Of a stretch of 64,000 bases of DNA, positions 36,793 through 46,555 are shown in pieces. The stretch spans positions 5,084,001 through 5,148,000 of the forward strand of contig NZ_CP058552.1 of assembly GCF_013401555.1 (NCBI RefSeq), written 5' to 3'. This stretch comes from Paenibacillus sp. E222 (GTDB lineage: Bacteria > Bacillota > Bacilli > Paenibacillales > Paenibacillaceae). The translations under genes were made by a program, and so were the position numbers. The notes beneath the pieces are model-generated. The model saw only the letters and a list, made by a program, of their open reading frames with translations. It was not told the DNA's origin and searched no databases. Every line of letters starts with the position of its first letter. Positions within the stretch are counted from its first letter, which is position 1.

Positions 36793-38025
36793 ATGTTGAG
36801 TTTTGAACAAAAACTGGATCGTTATGCTGAACTGGCTGTAAAAGTCGGAGCCAACGTTCAGCCCGGACAAATCTTCGTGATCAGCGCGATGATTGATACA
36901 GCTGAATTCGTGCGTTTGTTGGTGCGCAAAGGCTATGAGGCCGGAGCAAAGAAAGTTATCGTCAAATATGGAGACGAAACTGTCAATCGGCTGCGATTTG
37001 AAATGGCGCCTGAGGACTCCTTCCAAAACCCGCCGAAATGGCATGCCGCTGAACTTGAGGAGCTGGCAGCGAACAATGCTGCGTTCCTGACCGTATTGTC
37101 ATCCAGTCCAGACCTGTTGAAAGGCATCGATCCAGAACGCATTTCCACTCACCAGCGTACATATGGTCAGGCGATGTCCAAATATCGCCAGTACCAGCAG
37201 GCCGACAAAATGAGCTGGACAGGAGTAGCCTGTCCTTCGCCGGATTGGGCCGCCAAAGTTTTCCCTGACCTTCCCCCTGCCGAGCAGATGAAACAGCTCT
37301 GGGAAGCCATTTTTGCTGCTGTAAGAGCTGATCTGGAAGATCCTGTAGCGGCTTGGGAGCAGCATATCGAGCGTTTGGAGCACAAAGCCGTTGCCATGAA
37401 CAGCAAAAAGTATAAAGCTCTGCATTTTGTCTCACCGGGAACCGACCTTACCGTTGAGCTTCCTGAAGGGCACATTTGGGCGCAAGCGGGCAGCATTAAC
37501 GAACAAGGCACTCGTTTTGTGGCCAACATTCCGACAGAGGAAGTGTTCACCGCACCTGCTAAATACGGGGTGAACGGCAAAGTGTCCAGTACTAAACCGC
37601 TCAGTTATGGCGGAAGTATCATTGACCGCTTCTCTCTTACGTTTGAGAACGGACGCATCATTGATTTCCATGCCGAAGAAGGACAGGATACACTAGAAAG
37701 ACTCATCAATATGGACGAAGGCTCGCATTATCTCGGCGAAGTCGCTTTGGTGCCCTTCCATTCTCCAATCTCGGAAAGTGGTATTCTCTATTACACAACG
37801 CTTTATGATGAGAATGCTTCATGTCACCTCGCTATCGGTAGTTCCTATGCATTCAATATTGATGGTGGCAAAACCATGTCAACCGAGGAGCTTGCAGCTC
37901 GCGGCATGAACTCCAGCATTACTCACGTAGACTTCATGATGGGTTCGCCGGAAACGAACATTTACGGCGTGACAGCGAATGGCGAGCGTGAAGCTATCTT
38001 CCTGAACGGCGACTGGGCATTCTAA
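36793..38025 (+). CDS. Aminopeptidase, M29 family (second tandem copy)
   Basis: Paralogue of the preceding gene, 410 aa, with the same metal ligands in PTEEVF, YLGEVA, CHLAIG and THVDFM. The sequences are alike along the whole length, differing mostly in the N-terminal half (for example the AMIDTAEFVRLLVRKGYEAGAKK segment), so they may differ in peptide preference. ATG 36793 has GGAGG 8 bases upstream; an earlier in-frame ATG overlaps that site. A bidirectional-looking terminator follows. Confidence 0.93.
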   Translation: MLSFEQKLDRYAELAVKVGANVQPGQIFVISAMIDTAEFVRLLVRKGYEAGAKKVIVKYGDETVNRLRFEMAPEDSFQNPPKWHAAELEELAANNAAFLTVLSSSPDLLKGIDPERISTHQRTYGQAMSKYRQYQQADKMSWTGVACPSPDWAAKVFPDLPPAEQMKQLWEAIFAAVRADLEDPVAAWEQHIERLEHKAVAMNSKKYKALHFVSPGTDLTVELPEGHIWAQAGSINEQGTRFVANIPTEEVFTAPAKYGVNGKVSSTKPLSYGGSIIDRFSLTFENGRIIDFHAEEGQDTLERLINMDEGSHYLGEVALVPFHSPISESGILYYTTLYDENASCHLAIGSSYAFNIDGGKTMSTEELAARGMNSSITHVDFMMGSPETNIYGVTANGEREAIFLNGDWAF

Positions 38026-38063
38026 GCCAGTTTCTATTATTCTACGATTATTAAATAACACAT

Positions 38064-38112
38064 AGAGGCCGCACTCCTGACCATAATTTACTTGGTTCGT
38101 GAGGTGGCCTCT
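38064..38112 (+). terminator. Terminator of aminopeptidase genes
   Basis: Arms AGAGGCC / GGCCTCT with additional ACTC/GAGGT pairing across a 30-base loop, followed by CTTTG. T-run is short. Confidence 0.65.
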
Positions 38113-38236
38113 CTTTGATTCGGCTATACTTTTTCTGCATCTGTCGGACGAACCTCCCATTGTATCGCTTCCATATAATGTTGTAAAATGAAATGATACC
38201 AATGTTTGTGGATTGTTCACCAGAAAGGAGAACATC

Positions 38237-38827
38237 ATGGCCAATCGGCTCCAATTACTCTTAGCCTCAGATTTCCATAATTTGAGCCCTCAGCTTCAAG
38301 AAGAAGTGTACTACGAATATTATAATATGGTACATGGTCTCATCGTTTACATCATCAAAGAACGTGCTGCAGCAGAAGATATCATTCAGGAAGCTTTTAT
38401 CAAAATCATTAAAAACAAACCTCTCTTCGACAACGAAGTCAAATTGAAAGCATGGCTGAAGGTTGTCACACGAAATACCGCCATTAATTATCTTAGAAAA
38501 AATAAAAATAACCGTAACCAACTGGATACGGATAGTGTTTTTATAGATATGGAGACAATTAATCAGACGGCAGCTTCGGTGGAGAGCACGGTGGAGACTC
38601 AAATGATGCAGGAATCCATCGAGTTCTATCTGGAGCAGCTTAAGCCGGAATACCGTGTACTCGTGGAGCTGCGCTGGAAAGAGGGTCTTTCCTATCGGGA
38701 AATGGCTGATCTGCTTGATACATCCGAAGAAATTGTGAAGCAACGTTTGTTCAGAGCCCGCGGAAGTATCAAAAAGAAATTACATAAGGAATGGGGTGGA
38801 AGCATTGAGCAAAGGCAAGTCCGATAA
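38237..38827 (+). CDS. ECF-type RNA polymerase sigma factor
   Basis: Sigma-70 family, extracytoplasmic-function type, 196 aa. Region 2 is at residues about 20-90 (AAAEDIIQEAFIKIIKN, then LKAWLKVVTRNTAINYLRK) and region 4 at about 130-185 (YRVLVELRWKEGLSYREMADLLDTSEEIVKQRLFRARG). ATG 38237 follows AAAGGAGA. The downstream membrane protein overlaps its end by 32 bases, the usual layout of a sigma factor with its anti-sigma regulator. Its signal and regulon are unknown. Confidence 0.92.
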   Translation: MANRLQLLLASDFHNLSPQLQEEVYYEYYNMVHGLIVYIIKERAAAEDIIQEAFIKIIKNKPLFDNEVKLKAWLKVVTRNTAINYLRKNKNNRNQLDTDSVFIDMETINQTAASVESTVETQMMQESIEFYLEQLKPEYRVLVELRWKEGLSYREMADLLDTSEEIVKQRLFRARGSIKKKLHKEWGGSIEQRQVR

Positions 38828-39773
38828 GCAAATTGATTCATTCGATTCAGAGCTGGAAGACGATTTTTTCGATGCCGCGTTTGATATGGCATTTGACGAA
38901 GCCTTCTATCAGGCTGTATCTGCTCCCCTAGATCCAAAGAATACAAATTCCCAAATTATGCATGATTCCTGGCTTAAAGTTGAATATGAAATTAATAAGA
39001 TTAACGCACGCAAAAAAAGAAGGCGGACCTTGCGGCTTTCTTTCGTTATCGCCGCTTCAGTCGCCTTAGGTGCAGTTTTATTCAGTGTTCCTACGGACAC
39101 ACAGGCAGTGTCCCCTTTTGTGCAAACGATCAAAGATTGGGGTAATGGAATGAAATCCATTATCATTAAAGACCGCACAAACGAAATTGTTGGATTGGAT
39201 CCTTTAGCTGCAAAGACGTCTGCACCACCTGAGCGTGGTATCGAGGACGCTTCTCAAATTCCCCCTGAAAATTATGATGACAATCCATATGAATTCGATA
39301 GAGATTCAACACAAATTTTGGTTCCTGTTGAAGTAACTGAAGAAGAAGCACGCTCAGGGTTTATTGGTGACTTTCTACTTTCAAGTGTAATCCCCGAGCG
39401 ATTTACCGACATCAAGTTCGAGCTGATGCTTGATGCAGAGTTGCCACTCCCTATAGACAGTAATATTAAATCAAACCATATGCGAGTACTCTACACTGGT
39501 AAAATCAAAGATAGACAAGAAGAAATATTACAATTTGATTATGCCTGGATCCAACCTGGTGAAGTAGTTGAAGGTCCTTTACTTCGAGAGACAAGTGTCG
39601 TTAAACTGGGCGATGGTAGCGAGGCTTTTATGTCAATTGGCCCTCGTTATAACTCTTTTCAATGGATGATGGGTTCAACCAACGTCAGCTTGTTCGGTAC
39701 TCTCAGCGAAGAAGAGATGTTGTCCATTGCCAATAACCTTCAGAATCAAAGGTTTCCTTGGAACAGTCATTAA
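38796..39773 (+). CDS. Membrane-anchored anti-sigma-like protein
   Basis: A 325-aa protein likely to be the anti-sigma partner of the ECF factor. Residues 1-75 are acidic and cytoplasmic, a basic RKKRRR stretch comes just before a single membrane helix (about residues 80-100, LSFVIAASVALGAVLFSV), and the remaining 220 residues would lie outside the cell, resembling DUF4367/DUF4179-type sensors. GTG 38796 is used, with AAGGA 5 bases ahead; TTG 38805 is an alternative. Long overlap with the sigma gene indicates translational coupling. The anti-sigma role is inferred from order and topology. Confidence 0.7.
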   Translation: MEALSKGKSDKQIDSFDSELEDDFFDAAFDMAFDEAFYQAVSAPLDPKNTNSQIMHDSWLKVEYEINKINARKKRRRTLRLSFVIAASVALGAVLFSVPTDTQAVSPFVQTIKDWGNGMKSIIIKDRTNEIVGLDPLAAKTSAPPERGIEDASQIPPENYDDNPYEFDRDSTQILVPVEVTEEEARSGFIGDFLLSSVIPERFTDIKFELMLDAELPLPIDSNIKSNHMRVLYTGKIKDRQEEILQFDYAWIQPGEVVEGPLLRETSVVKLGDGSEAFMSIGPRYNSFQWMMGSTNVSLFGTLSEEEMLSIANNLQNQRFPWNSH

Positions 39774-39779
39774 AATTGA

Positions 39780-40274
39780 CTAGAATAGCACATTTGATGA
39801 TGTATGTGTGCTTGTTTCAGTTTTTGAACCATTATTTGCGCTGTGAATGCTCACCACACGATAATAGTAACCAGTTATAACTGTCCAGCTGGAGCTTGCA
39901 TCCAATGCCGAAACATTATTTTTCGTGACAGAATTCGATTGATAGTTAACCCATGCGGATCCTGTCCATCGTTGGAGACTATACTGTACCGTTATACTGT
40001 TCATTTTGGTGTAAGTTGTTGTCGTTGTACTCACCAATGCAGTGAGTCCTCCTACAGGAATAACATTGCCACTTGCTTGATAAATGTTCTCGTATTGAGC
40101 CAAGCTCTGAATGCTTTGGCTCTCCGGTGGTGGTGCGGTCAAGGCTACGGGGCTAACACTCGAAATATCTGGAGTAGCTTCGACTTTTCCATCAGGTATT
40201 GCTAAGATCATGGGTAAAGTTAATGCGGCTGCTAATGTCACCTTTAAGACAGGCTTCAAACTCTTTATCATCAT
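39780..40274 (-). CDS. Secreted protein, DUF6147-like
   Basis: A 164-aa exported protein. The N-terminus is a signal peptide (MIKSLKPVLKVTLAAALTLP..., cleavage near residue 33, VEA). The mature part has a beta-rich domain with YSLQRWTGSAWVNYQS and TGYYYRVVSIHS, a pattern like DUF6147 proteins, with no known function. No sortase motif or membrane anchor is seen. GGAGG is 10 bases before the first of two adjacent ATGs. Convergent with the sigma/anti-sigma pair: the stops are only 6 bases apart with no hairpin between. Confidence 0.75.
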   Translation of the reverse strand: MMIKSLKPVLKVTLAAALTLPMILAIPDGKVEATPDISSVSPVALTAPPPESQSIQSLAQYENIYQASGNVIPVGGLTALVSTTTTTYTKMNSITVQYSLQRWTGSAWVNYQSNSVTKNNVSALDASSSWTVITGYYYRVVSIHSANNGSKTETSTHTSSNVLF

Positions 40275-40544
40275 TTAGTTCATTCCTCCAATTTCATATT
40301 TTGGATATTCATAGGTGTTTACGCAATATGAAACAATGTGGTTTCAAAAAAATTCCTTTTTAAAATAGTACAGTAGAGTTATGGAGAAGTTTGGCTTAAA
40401 AGCTATAGTCAAATCAATCACCCGGGTACGTAAAATGCCTATTAAGAGAAGGTTTTGAAGTTGCGTATACATCAATCCAAATAAATACACCGTCATTTTA
40501 TGCCGACCTCATCATTCATGCTCCATCGTCGCAATACCGATGCT

Positions 40545-41510
40545 TCAGACCAAATGACAGGCTACAAAATGATCCGCTCCAACGTTCCGATACGCTGGAA
40601 TTTGCTGCTTGCAGATATCTTCTGCCCATGGACAACGTGTATGGAATTTGCAGCCAGTTGGCGGATTCACTGGACTTGGGATATCCCCTTTAAGCACAAT
40701 TCGTTCCCGTTTCAATTTGGGAATCGGCACAGGTACAGCGGATAGCAAAGCTTTTGTATACGGGTGCAGTGGATTGCCGAACAACTCATCTCTGGAGGCC
40801 GTCTCGACCATGGAGCCCAGATACATTACTCCAATGCGATCACACAGATGTTCCACCACACTCAAATCATGCGAAATAAACAGGTAAGCAAGGCCGCGCT
40901 CTTGCTGAAGCCGTCTGAACAGGTTGATAATCTGAGCCTGAATGGACACGTCCAGTGCTGATACCGGTTCATCTGCGATAATCAGTTTGGGATTTAAGAT
41001 CAAAGCTCTTGCAATCCCGATCCGCTGTCGCTGTCCGCCAGAGAACTCATGGGGAAAACGGTCAATATGATAAGATGACAATCCGCAGGCTCCGAGTACT
41101 TCCTTAACAAGATCACGCACCTCGCTTGCGGTCGCCAATCCGTGATCCAATACAGCCTCTCCGATCGCATCACCAATACGTATGCGCGGATTTAGTGAAC
41201 TGTAGGGGTCCTGAAAAATCAGTTGAAGCTGCGGACGAATCTTCCGCACTTCCTGCATAGACAAATGATGCAAGTCAACACCTTGAAAACGAATCTGTCC
41301 TTCCGTTTTTTCCGTTAAGCGCACGATCGTTCTTCCAACGGTGCTCTTGCCACTTCCGGATTCCCCGACTAATCCAAACGTCTCGCCTTCATGAATCGTG
41401 ATGCTGATATCATCAACCGCTTTCACATGGGCTACTGTACGATTCAATAAGCCTTTGCGCACTGGAAAATAGGTTTTGAGATGTTCGATTTCCAATAGAG
41501 GTTCAGACAT
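40545..41510 (-). CDS. oppF: Oligopeptide ABC transporter ATP-binding protein
   Basis: Second ATPase of an Opp/App-type peptide importer, 321 aa. Walker A GESGSGKST (about residue 49), ABC signature LSGGQ-type (HEFSGGQRQRIGIARAL), Walker B LIIADEPVSALD, and the oligopeptide/dipeptide C-terminal extension with three cysteines near the end (CKFHTRCPWAEDICKQ), which in OppD/F/DppD proteins binds an iron-sulfur cluster. Overlaps oppD by 8 bases; last gene of the operon. No clear terminator seen downstream. Confidence 0.93.
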   Translation of the reverse strand: MSEPLLEIEHLKTYFPVRKGLLNRTVAHVKAVDDISITIHEGETFGLVGESGSGKSTVGRTIVRLTEKTEGQIRFQGVDLHHLSMQEVRKIRPQLQLIFQDPYSSLNPRIRIGDAIGEAVLDHGLATASEVRDLVKEVLGACGLSSYHIDRFPHEFSGGQRQRIGIARALILNPKLIIADEPVSALDVSIQAQIINLFRRLQQERGLAYLFISHDLSVVEHLCDRIGVMYLGSMVETASRDELFGNPLHPYTKALLSAVPVPIPKLKRERIVLKGDIPSPVNPPTGCKFHTRCPWAEDICKQQIPAYRNVGADHFVACHLV

Positions 41511-42486
41511 GACTCAACGCCTCCTCATACAGCCAGCATGCAGCCTTCTGTCCGGGCCCAAGCTGCTTCAGCGTAGGCATTTGCGTGGTGCATATCGACA
41601 TACAGTGCTCACAACGATCAGCAAAATGGCAGGAATCTTTTAAGGATAGCGGATCAGGTACATGTCCGGGTATCGAATACAATTCGTCCTGCCGTTGATT
41701 GATAATCGGCTTGGAGCGAAGCAATCCCTGAGTATATGGATGTTTGGGAGATTCAAACAATTGCACAACTTCCCCCTCTTCCACCACTTTGCCTGCATAC
41801 ATGACTACGACATAATCCGCCATTTCGGCTACAACGCCAAGGTCATGCGTGATCATCAAAATAGAGGTTCCTGACTGGGACTTGATGTGCTGTAACATAT
41901 CCAATATCTGCGCTTGAATCGTCACGTCAAGAGCGGTGGTTGGTTCATCCGCGATTAACAGTTTCGGGTTACATGAGATGGCAATGGCAATCATAATGCG
42001 CTGGAGCATACCTCCACTCAGCTCGTGCGGATAACTGTTCGCAATCTGTTCCGGGCGTGAAATGCCAACTTCGGCAATCAGCTCAACCGCTCGTGCGCGA
42101 GCCTGCTTTTTACTCATTTTCAAGTGTACAATCAGCGGCTCCATCAATTGCTCACCGATCTTAAGCACGGGATTCAACGAGGACATCGGTTCCTGGAAAA
42201 TCATAGAGATGTCATTGCCCCGAATGGCACGCAGCGAAGATTTACTTTCACGAAGCAGATCCCGTCCACCAAAACGAATTGCACCGCCTACCACCTTGCC
42301 TGCAGGTTCCTCAATCAATCCCATGATTGACATGGCGGTTACACTTTTGCCACAGCCCGATTCACCAACGATGCATACCGTCTCCCCTTCTCGTACGTTC
42401 AGGCTTACACCGTCTACGGCTTTGACATGGCCTTCTTCTGAGTAAAAATGAGTTTCAAGATGTTCAATTTCAATCATATTTTGCAT
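41503..42486 (-). CDS. oppD: Oligopeptide ABC transporter ATP-binding protein
   Basis: First ATPase of the peptide importer, 327 aa. Walker [10 protein letters not shown] (about residue 42), signature [16 protein letters not shown], Walker [13 protein letters not shown], and a C-terminal extension with [15 protein letters not shown] cysteines. AAGGTGAG lies 8 bases before ATG. It pairs with oppF to power import through the two permease subunits; it overlaps oppF by 8 bases. Confidence 0.93.
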   Translation of the reverse strand: MQNMIEIEHLETHFYSEEGHVKAVDGVSLNVREGETVCIVGESGCGKSVTAMSIMGLIEEPAGKVVGGAIRFGGRDLLRESKSSLRAIRGNDISMIFQEPMSSLNPVLKIGEQLMEPLIVHLKMSKKQARARAVELIAEVGISRPEQIANSYPHELSGGMLQRIMIAIAISCNPKLLIADEPTTALDVTIQAQILDMLQHIKSQSGTSILMITHDLGVVAEMADYVVVMYAGKVVEEGEVVQLFESPKHPYTQGLLRSKPIINQRQDELYSIPGHVPDPLSLKDSCHFADRCEHCMSICTTQMPTLKQLGPGQKAACWLYEEALSHV

Positions 42487-42495
42487 GAGGCGTGC

Positions 42496-43437
42496 TCACC
42501 TTCTCTTCTGTTTGGGATCTAATACGTCTCGAAGACCATCACCAAAAATATTGATCGCAATAACGGTCACGAAAATGGACAGCCCTGGCGGAATCCATAA
42601 CCACGGATGCTGTTGAAAATCAATCATGTTGTTGGCCGCATCGATCATATTGCCCCATGTAGGCGTTGGTGGCATGACACCGAGTCCAAAAAAGCTGAGT
42701 ACCGATTCGCTGAGAATGGACCCTCCGATGTTCAGAGTCGCCATGACGATGAGAAGCGGGACAATATTGGGCAGAAGATGGTGAAACAGTTTGCGACGGT
42801 CACGCAAGCCAAGAACAACAGCAGCCTGCATGAATTCACGCTCGCGCAAGCTTAACATCTGTCCCCGTACCATTCGGGCCATACCGGGCCAGTTGACAAA
42901 ACTGAGCATCAGCATGACGATATACATTCTGGAATCCGGCGGAACTTTCCAATCCGATAACAACGCACCGAAAATGAACAGCAGCGGCAGTCCCGGGATC
43001 GTGAGCAGCAAGTCAGCAATCCGCATAATGACCTGATCAACCATGCCGCGATAATATCCGGCGATAGCTCCAAGCAAGGAGCCGATAAATACGGATAGAA
43101 CCATGGAAGCCAAACCAACAGTGAGCGAGATACGACCAGCCATCAGCACACGGGTGAGCACATCCCTGCCGAGCGCATCTGTGCCAAGCCAGTGATGAAT
43201 GCCGGGACCTTGTTTCATCGCTGTCATATTGATCTTGTTATCGGTATAAGGTGAGAACAACGGGCCAATGAAACAAGCCACAAACATCAATAAAACTACG
43301 ATGAATCCGCCAACAGCAAGTTTGTTCTTGAGCAGTCTTCGGATCGACAATTTCCATAAAGAAGACTTGGGTGGAACCTTTAAAGGTAAGGCAGCTTCTG
43401 CGGCATTTCTCGTTACAGGCGATGAAGAGATTGTCAT
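42496..43437 (-). CDS. oppC: Oligopeptide ABC transporter permease
   Basis: Inner membrane permease with about six membrane helices (first near residues 40-60, LAVGGFIVVLLMFVACFIGPLFS) and the cytoplasmic EAA-type loop REREFMQAAVVLGLRDRRKLFHHLLPN for contact with the ATPase. GTDALGRDVLTRV is a family segment of OppC/DppC. ATG 43437 has GGGGGG 8 bases upstream; TTG 43443 is less likely. 313 aa. Nine bases separate it from oppD. Confidence 0.92.
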   Translation of the reverse strand: MTISSSPVTRNAAEAALPLKVPPKSSLWKLSIRRLLKNKLAVGGFIVVLLMFVACFIGPLFSPYTDNKINMTAMKQGPGIHHWLGTDALGRDVLTRVLMAGRISLTVGLASMVLSVFIGSLLGAIAGYYRGMVDQVIMRIADLLLTIPGLPLLFIFGALLSDWKVPPDSRMYIVMLMLSFVNWPGMARMVRGQMLSLREREFMQAAVVLGLRDRRKLFHHLLPNIVPLLIVMATLNIGGSILSESVLSFFGLGVMPPTPTWGNMIDAANNMIDFQQHPWLWIPPGLSIFVTVIAINIFGDGLRDVLDPKQKRR

Positions 43438-43451
43438 GTTCAAAGCCCCCC

Positions 43452-44408
43452 TTATTGCAAACGGACACGCGGATCTGCGATGTGATAGAGCACATCAGAC
43501 AGCAGCGTTCCAATGACAGTCAGGATGGCGATGAACATGGTAAAGCCCATCAGCAGCGGATAATCCCGCAGCGAGAAGGACTGCATATATAACTGGCCGA
43601 TACCGGGCCAGCTGAATATTTTCTCAATAATCAGTGAACCGCCGAATAAGGACGGCAGCTCGAATCCAATCAGTGTTATCGCAGGCAACAGAGCATTGCG
43701 CAAGGCATGGGTATATAACACTTTGCTTTCTTTTAAACCTTTGGCTCGTGCTGTTCGAATATAATCCTGTTTGATCACATCAATCATATTGCTGCGGAAG
43801 TAACGGGTAAGTGAGCCTACCCCAAGCAGAGTCATAACAATTACGGGCAAGGTCATGTGCTGAATCACCTCTTTGACATAGGCCAGACCGGTAGCATTAC
43901 TTCCCGTGGTCATCATGCCCCCTGGAGGCAACCATTTTAGGTCAACCGCCAGCAGTTTAATCAAAAACAATCCGATAAAGAAAGAAGGCACGGACATGGC
44001 TGCAAATATGCCTATCATCACAAAAGTATCGAACCACGAATACTGCTTATAGGCAGCAATCACACCGATAATAACCGCGATGAACCAGGTCAGGAACGTG
44101 GTCACAGCAGCTAACAGGAATGAATTCCAGATATATTCGTTAAACAGCGCGAGCACGGGTTTTTGTTGTGCCAATGAATATCCGAAGTCCCCATGTACAG
44201 CATTTTTCATCCAGATGAGATACCGTTCGATAACAGGCTTGTCCAGTCCATACAATTCTCGCAGCTCGGCCTTGCGCTCGGGACTTAATTTAATGTTGCT
44301 GGAGATGTAGTCGCCAGGGGTAAGTGCATACAGGCTGAAGATAAGAACGGAAGCGGCCAGCAAAATAAGAACCATATATGTCATCCGTTTCACAATGTAA
44401 GTGCTCAT
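43452..44408 (-). CDS. oppB: Oligopeptide ABC transporter permease
   Basis: Permease partner of OppC, 318 aa with about six membrane segments. The N-terminus (MSTYIVKRMTYMVLILLAAS) and EAA-type loop (DVIKQDYIRTARAKGLKESKVLYTHALRNALLP) are typical of OppB/DppB/AppB. AAGGAG lies 6 bases before ATG 44408; the longer frame to 44459 has no such site. It is placed 101 bases after the binding protein gene and 14 bases before oppC. Confidence 0.92.
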   Translation of the reverse strand: MSTYIVKRMTYMVLILLAASVLIFSLYALTPGDYISSNIKLSPERKAELRELYGLDKPVIERYLIWMKNAVHGDFGYSLAQQKPVLALFNEYIWNSFLLAAVTTFLTWFIAVIIGVIAAYKQYSWFDTFVMIGIFAAMSVPSFFIGLFLIKLLAVDLKWLPPGGMMTTGSNATGLAYVKEVIQHMTLPVIVMTLLGVGSLTRYFRSNMIDVIKQDYIRTARAKGLKESKVLYTHALRNALLPAITLIGFELPSLFGGSLIIEKIFSWPGIGQLYMQSFSLRDYPLLMGFTMFIAILTVIGTLLSDVLYHIADPRVRLQ

Positions 44409-44509
44409 ATCAGGCTCCTTATCAATGCGTCCCCTGCATCTGCGACATCGCAAACACAAGGGACATTTTGTTTATTCCAGTATTGATGTTTCTTGATTCA
44501 TACCCCTGC

Positions 44510-46234
44510 TTATTTCAGAGACCATTCCGGCAAGCTGGTTGCAATCCCGCGGTATGGACTGACAGAAAGTCCATCGATGCGACCGTTATAGGCGTAAACT
44601 GTTTTTTTGTAACTGGTGAAAATGACAGGCAGCTCATCGTTGAGCAATTGGTACAGCTCTTTGTATACTGCCTTGCGTTCCTCAATGTCTGTCGTAGCCA
44701 GACCTTTGTTGTACAGCTCTTTCACTTTGGGATTGTCGTACCCTTTAAGCTCGCCATCCACAAATTGCAGTACCCCGTCTGAAGGATCCGTTAACATCGG
44801 TGTGGAGAAGGAAGCCACGTCGTAATCGCCGCCCTCCACTTTGGAGACAAGTGAGTTGAAATCGGCAAACACTTCAGGCTGGAACTGCACACCAATCGCT
44901 TCAAAGTTTTCTTTGGCTACAGCAATGAAGATATCTGTGGCCGGACTTTTCGTTCCGAGTAAATGCAGGGACAACTTCTTCCCGTTTTTCTCACGGATGC
45001 CATCCGCTCCAGGCACCCAGCCTGCGTCGTCCAGCAATTGATTAGCTTTGTCCGGATCATAGGCGTATGGATTAATACCTTCTTCCGTATATGACCAGGA
45101 AATAGGTGAAGTCGGGATGTTGGCAACAGCACCTGCCCCTTGGTTGGCGTCCACATAGATGGACTGACGATCCAGGCCATAGGTGATGGCTTGACGTACT
45201 TCTTTTTCCTGAAGCTGTTCATGCTCCAGATTAAGCTGTAAATATCCGTATGTACTTGGTGTGTAAGGCAGAAGGTTGAGGTATGGGATTTTTTTCAGCT
45301 TATCAATATTCTCTTGGGTAGCCGTGAACGAAGTGAAGTCGATCTCTCCGGTCTCAATAAACTGCCAGGTGTCTCCTTCCGATGTTTTATATATGAAATG
45401 CTCGGTTTTTGGTTTGCCCTTGTAATAGAACTCGTTGGCAACGAATCGAACTTCCTGACCTGGAATGAACTTTTCAAGTTTATAAGGGCCATTGCCTACA
45501 GGTGTTGCATGAAGATTTTTAATGTATTCGAGCTTTCCGAATTGATAGTCTTTGCCGTAGTAGGCTTTGGACAATACCTCTGAGCCCAATGTAAGCAGAG
45601 CAGTTGCGTTTGGTTGTTCCAGGGTGACCGAGATCGTTAACGGATCAATGACCTTAATACCCTCAATGTGATCTGCCTTTCCTTCGGTATACGCTTTCCC
45701 GCCCTTCACCTTGGTGGAGAAAATATCAAATCCACCGTCATATGACTTGTCATGCAGAATTGTCCATGTAAAAGCAACATCATCTGCGGTGAGCGCGGAG
45801 CCGTCACTGAACTTGGAATCTTTTCTTAGATGAAACGTGTATGTACACTGATCGTCGGACACATCCCAGCTTTCAGCGAGATCAGGAACAGGTAAACCTT
45901 TCTCATCTACGGTTACAAGTGAAGCAAATAGCAATGAAGCCACGTTGCCATCATATCCACTCTGATGGAAGTACGGTGTGAAAGCCCCGCTGGGATCCGT
46001 AAGTCCCACAATCACCGTATCCGTTCTTTTTTTTGCCGTCTCAGGTAATTGATTCAAGTCCGTTGCCTGAAATGGCGCATCCAGTGCTGCTGAAACCGGA
46101 GTCGCTTGAGTGCCCGAATTTGTTGTTACGCTTCCAGCAGTATTGGTCTCTGCTCCCCCACCTCCAGCACATGCCGATAACACAATTGCGCTGCTGATGA
46201 TTAACGATGCCACGGATAAACCTTTCACTCTCAT
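44510..46234 (-). CDS. oppA: Peptide-binding lipoprotein (solute-binding family 5)
   Basis: Extracellular substrate-binding lipoprotein of the peptide importer, 574 aa. The signal peptide ends in a lipobox LSAC with lipid-modified cysteine at residue 22, followed by a Gly/Thr/Asn-rich linker. The body is a family 5 binding protein (ESWDVSDDQCTYTFHLRKDSKFSDG near residue 120, QAITYGLDRQSI near residue 330). GGGGAGG is 5 bases before ATG. First gene of the oppABCDF operon, with a strong promoter 120 bases upstream. The peptide preference cannot be read from sequence. Confidence 0.93.
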   Translation of the reverse strand: MRVKGLSVASLIISSAIVLSACAGGGGAETNTAGSVTTNSGTQATPVSAALDAPFQATDLNQLPETAKKRTDTVIVGLTDPSGAFTPYFHQSGYDGNVASLLFASLVTVDEKGLPVPDLAESWDVSDDQCTYTFHLRKDSKFSDGSALTADDVAFTWTILHDKSYDGGFDIFSTKVKGGKAYTEGKADHIEGIKVIDPLTISVTLEQPNATALLTLGSEVLSKAYYGKDYQFGKLEYIKNLHATPVGNGPYKLEKFIPGQEVRFVANEFYYKGKPKTEHFIYKTSEGDTWQFIETGEIDFTSFTATQENIDKLKKIPYLNLLPYTPSTYGYLQLNLEHEQLQEKEVRQAITYGLDRQSIYVDANQGAGAVANIPTSPISWSYTEEGINPYAYDPDKANQLLDDAGWVPGADGIREKNGKKLSLHLLGTKSPATDIFIAVAKENFEAIGVQFQPEVFADFNSLVSKVEGGDYDVASFSTPMLTDPSDGVLQFVDGELKGYDNPKVKELYNKGLATTDIEERKAVYKELYQLLNDELPVIFTSYKKTVYAYNGRIDGLSVSPYRGIATSLPEWSLK

Positions 46235-46355
46235 AAAATCCTCCCCAATTCATAAATGATCCATATTTTCTCGCTCAGCCGTTCCTAATTTCCGAAACAA
46301 TTCAGAATATATACAATTCCTATGAAATTAGTAAGGTATAAGTTCGATAAGCCCT

Positions 46356-46395
46356 ATTATAAGAACCGCATGTGGTTCTGTAAATAGAGAACCAC
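46356..46395 (-). promoter_or_regulatory. opp promoter with GAACCAC operator half-sites
   Basis: Minus-strand -35 TTTACA (46379-46384), 17-base spacer, perfect -10 TATAAT (46356-46361). The whole spacer is an 18-bp inverted repeat AGAACCACATGCGGTTCT (one mismatch), and a second inverted repeat, GTGGTTCT and AGAACCAC (46372-46379 and 46388-46395) with an 8-base gap, covers the -35. So three half-sites of GTGGTTCT type overlap the promoter, a layout for tight repression. Confidence 0.65.
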
Positions 46396-46444
46396 AAAAA
46401 AATATTTATATTAAACCCATTAATATCCACTTTAAAGCGATAAA

Positions 46445-46513
46445 ATAGCCGTATGTTTTGCGCGGATTTCCTGAATAAATTTCAGTTCGGCCACAACAAA
46501 CATACGGCTGTAT
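46445..46513 (-). terminator. Terminator of the HTH regulator
   Basis: Long stem: ATAGCCGTATGTTTTG pairs with CAAACATACGGCTGTAT, with a small inner hairpin in the loop, followed by TATTTTAT on the minus strand. It separates the regulator from the opp promoter. Confidence 0.75.
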
Positions 46514-46555
46514 CGAAGGTATACTTTTTTTCTAAAAACCACATTTTGATAAACG

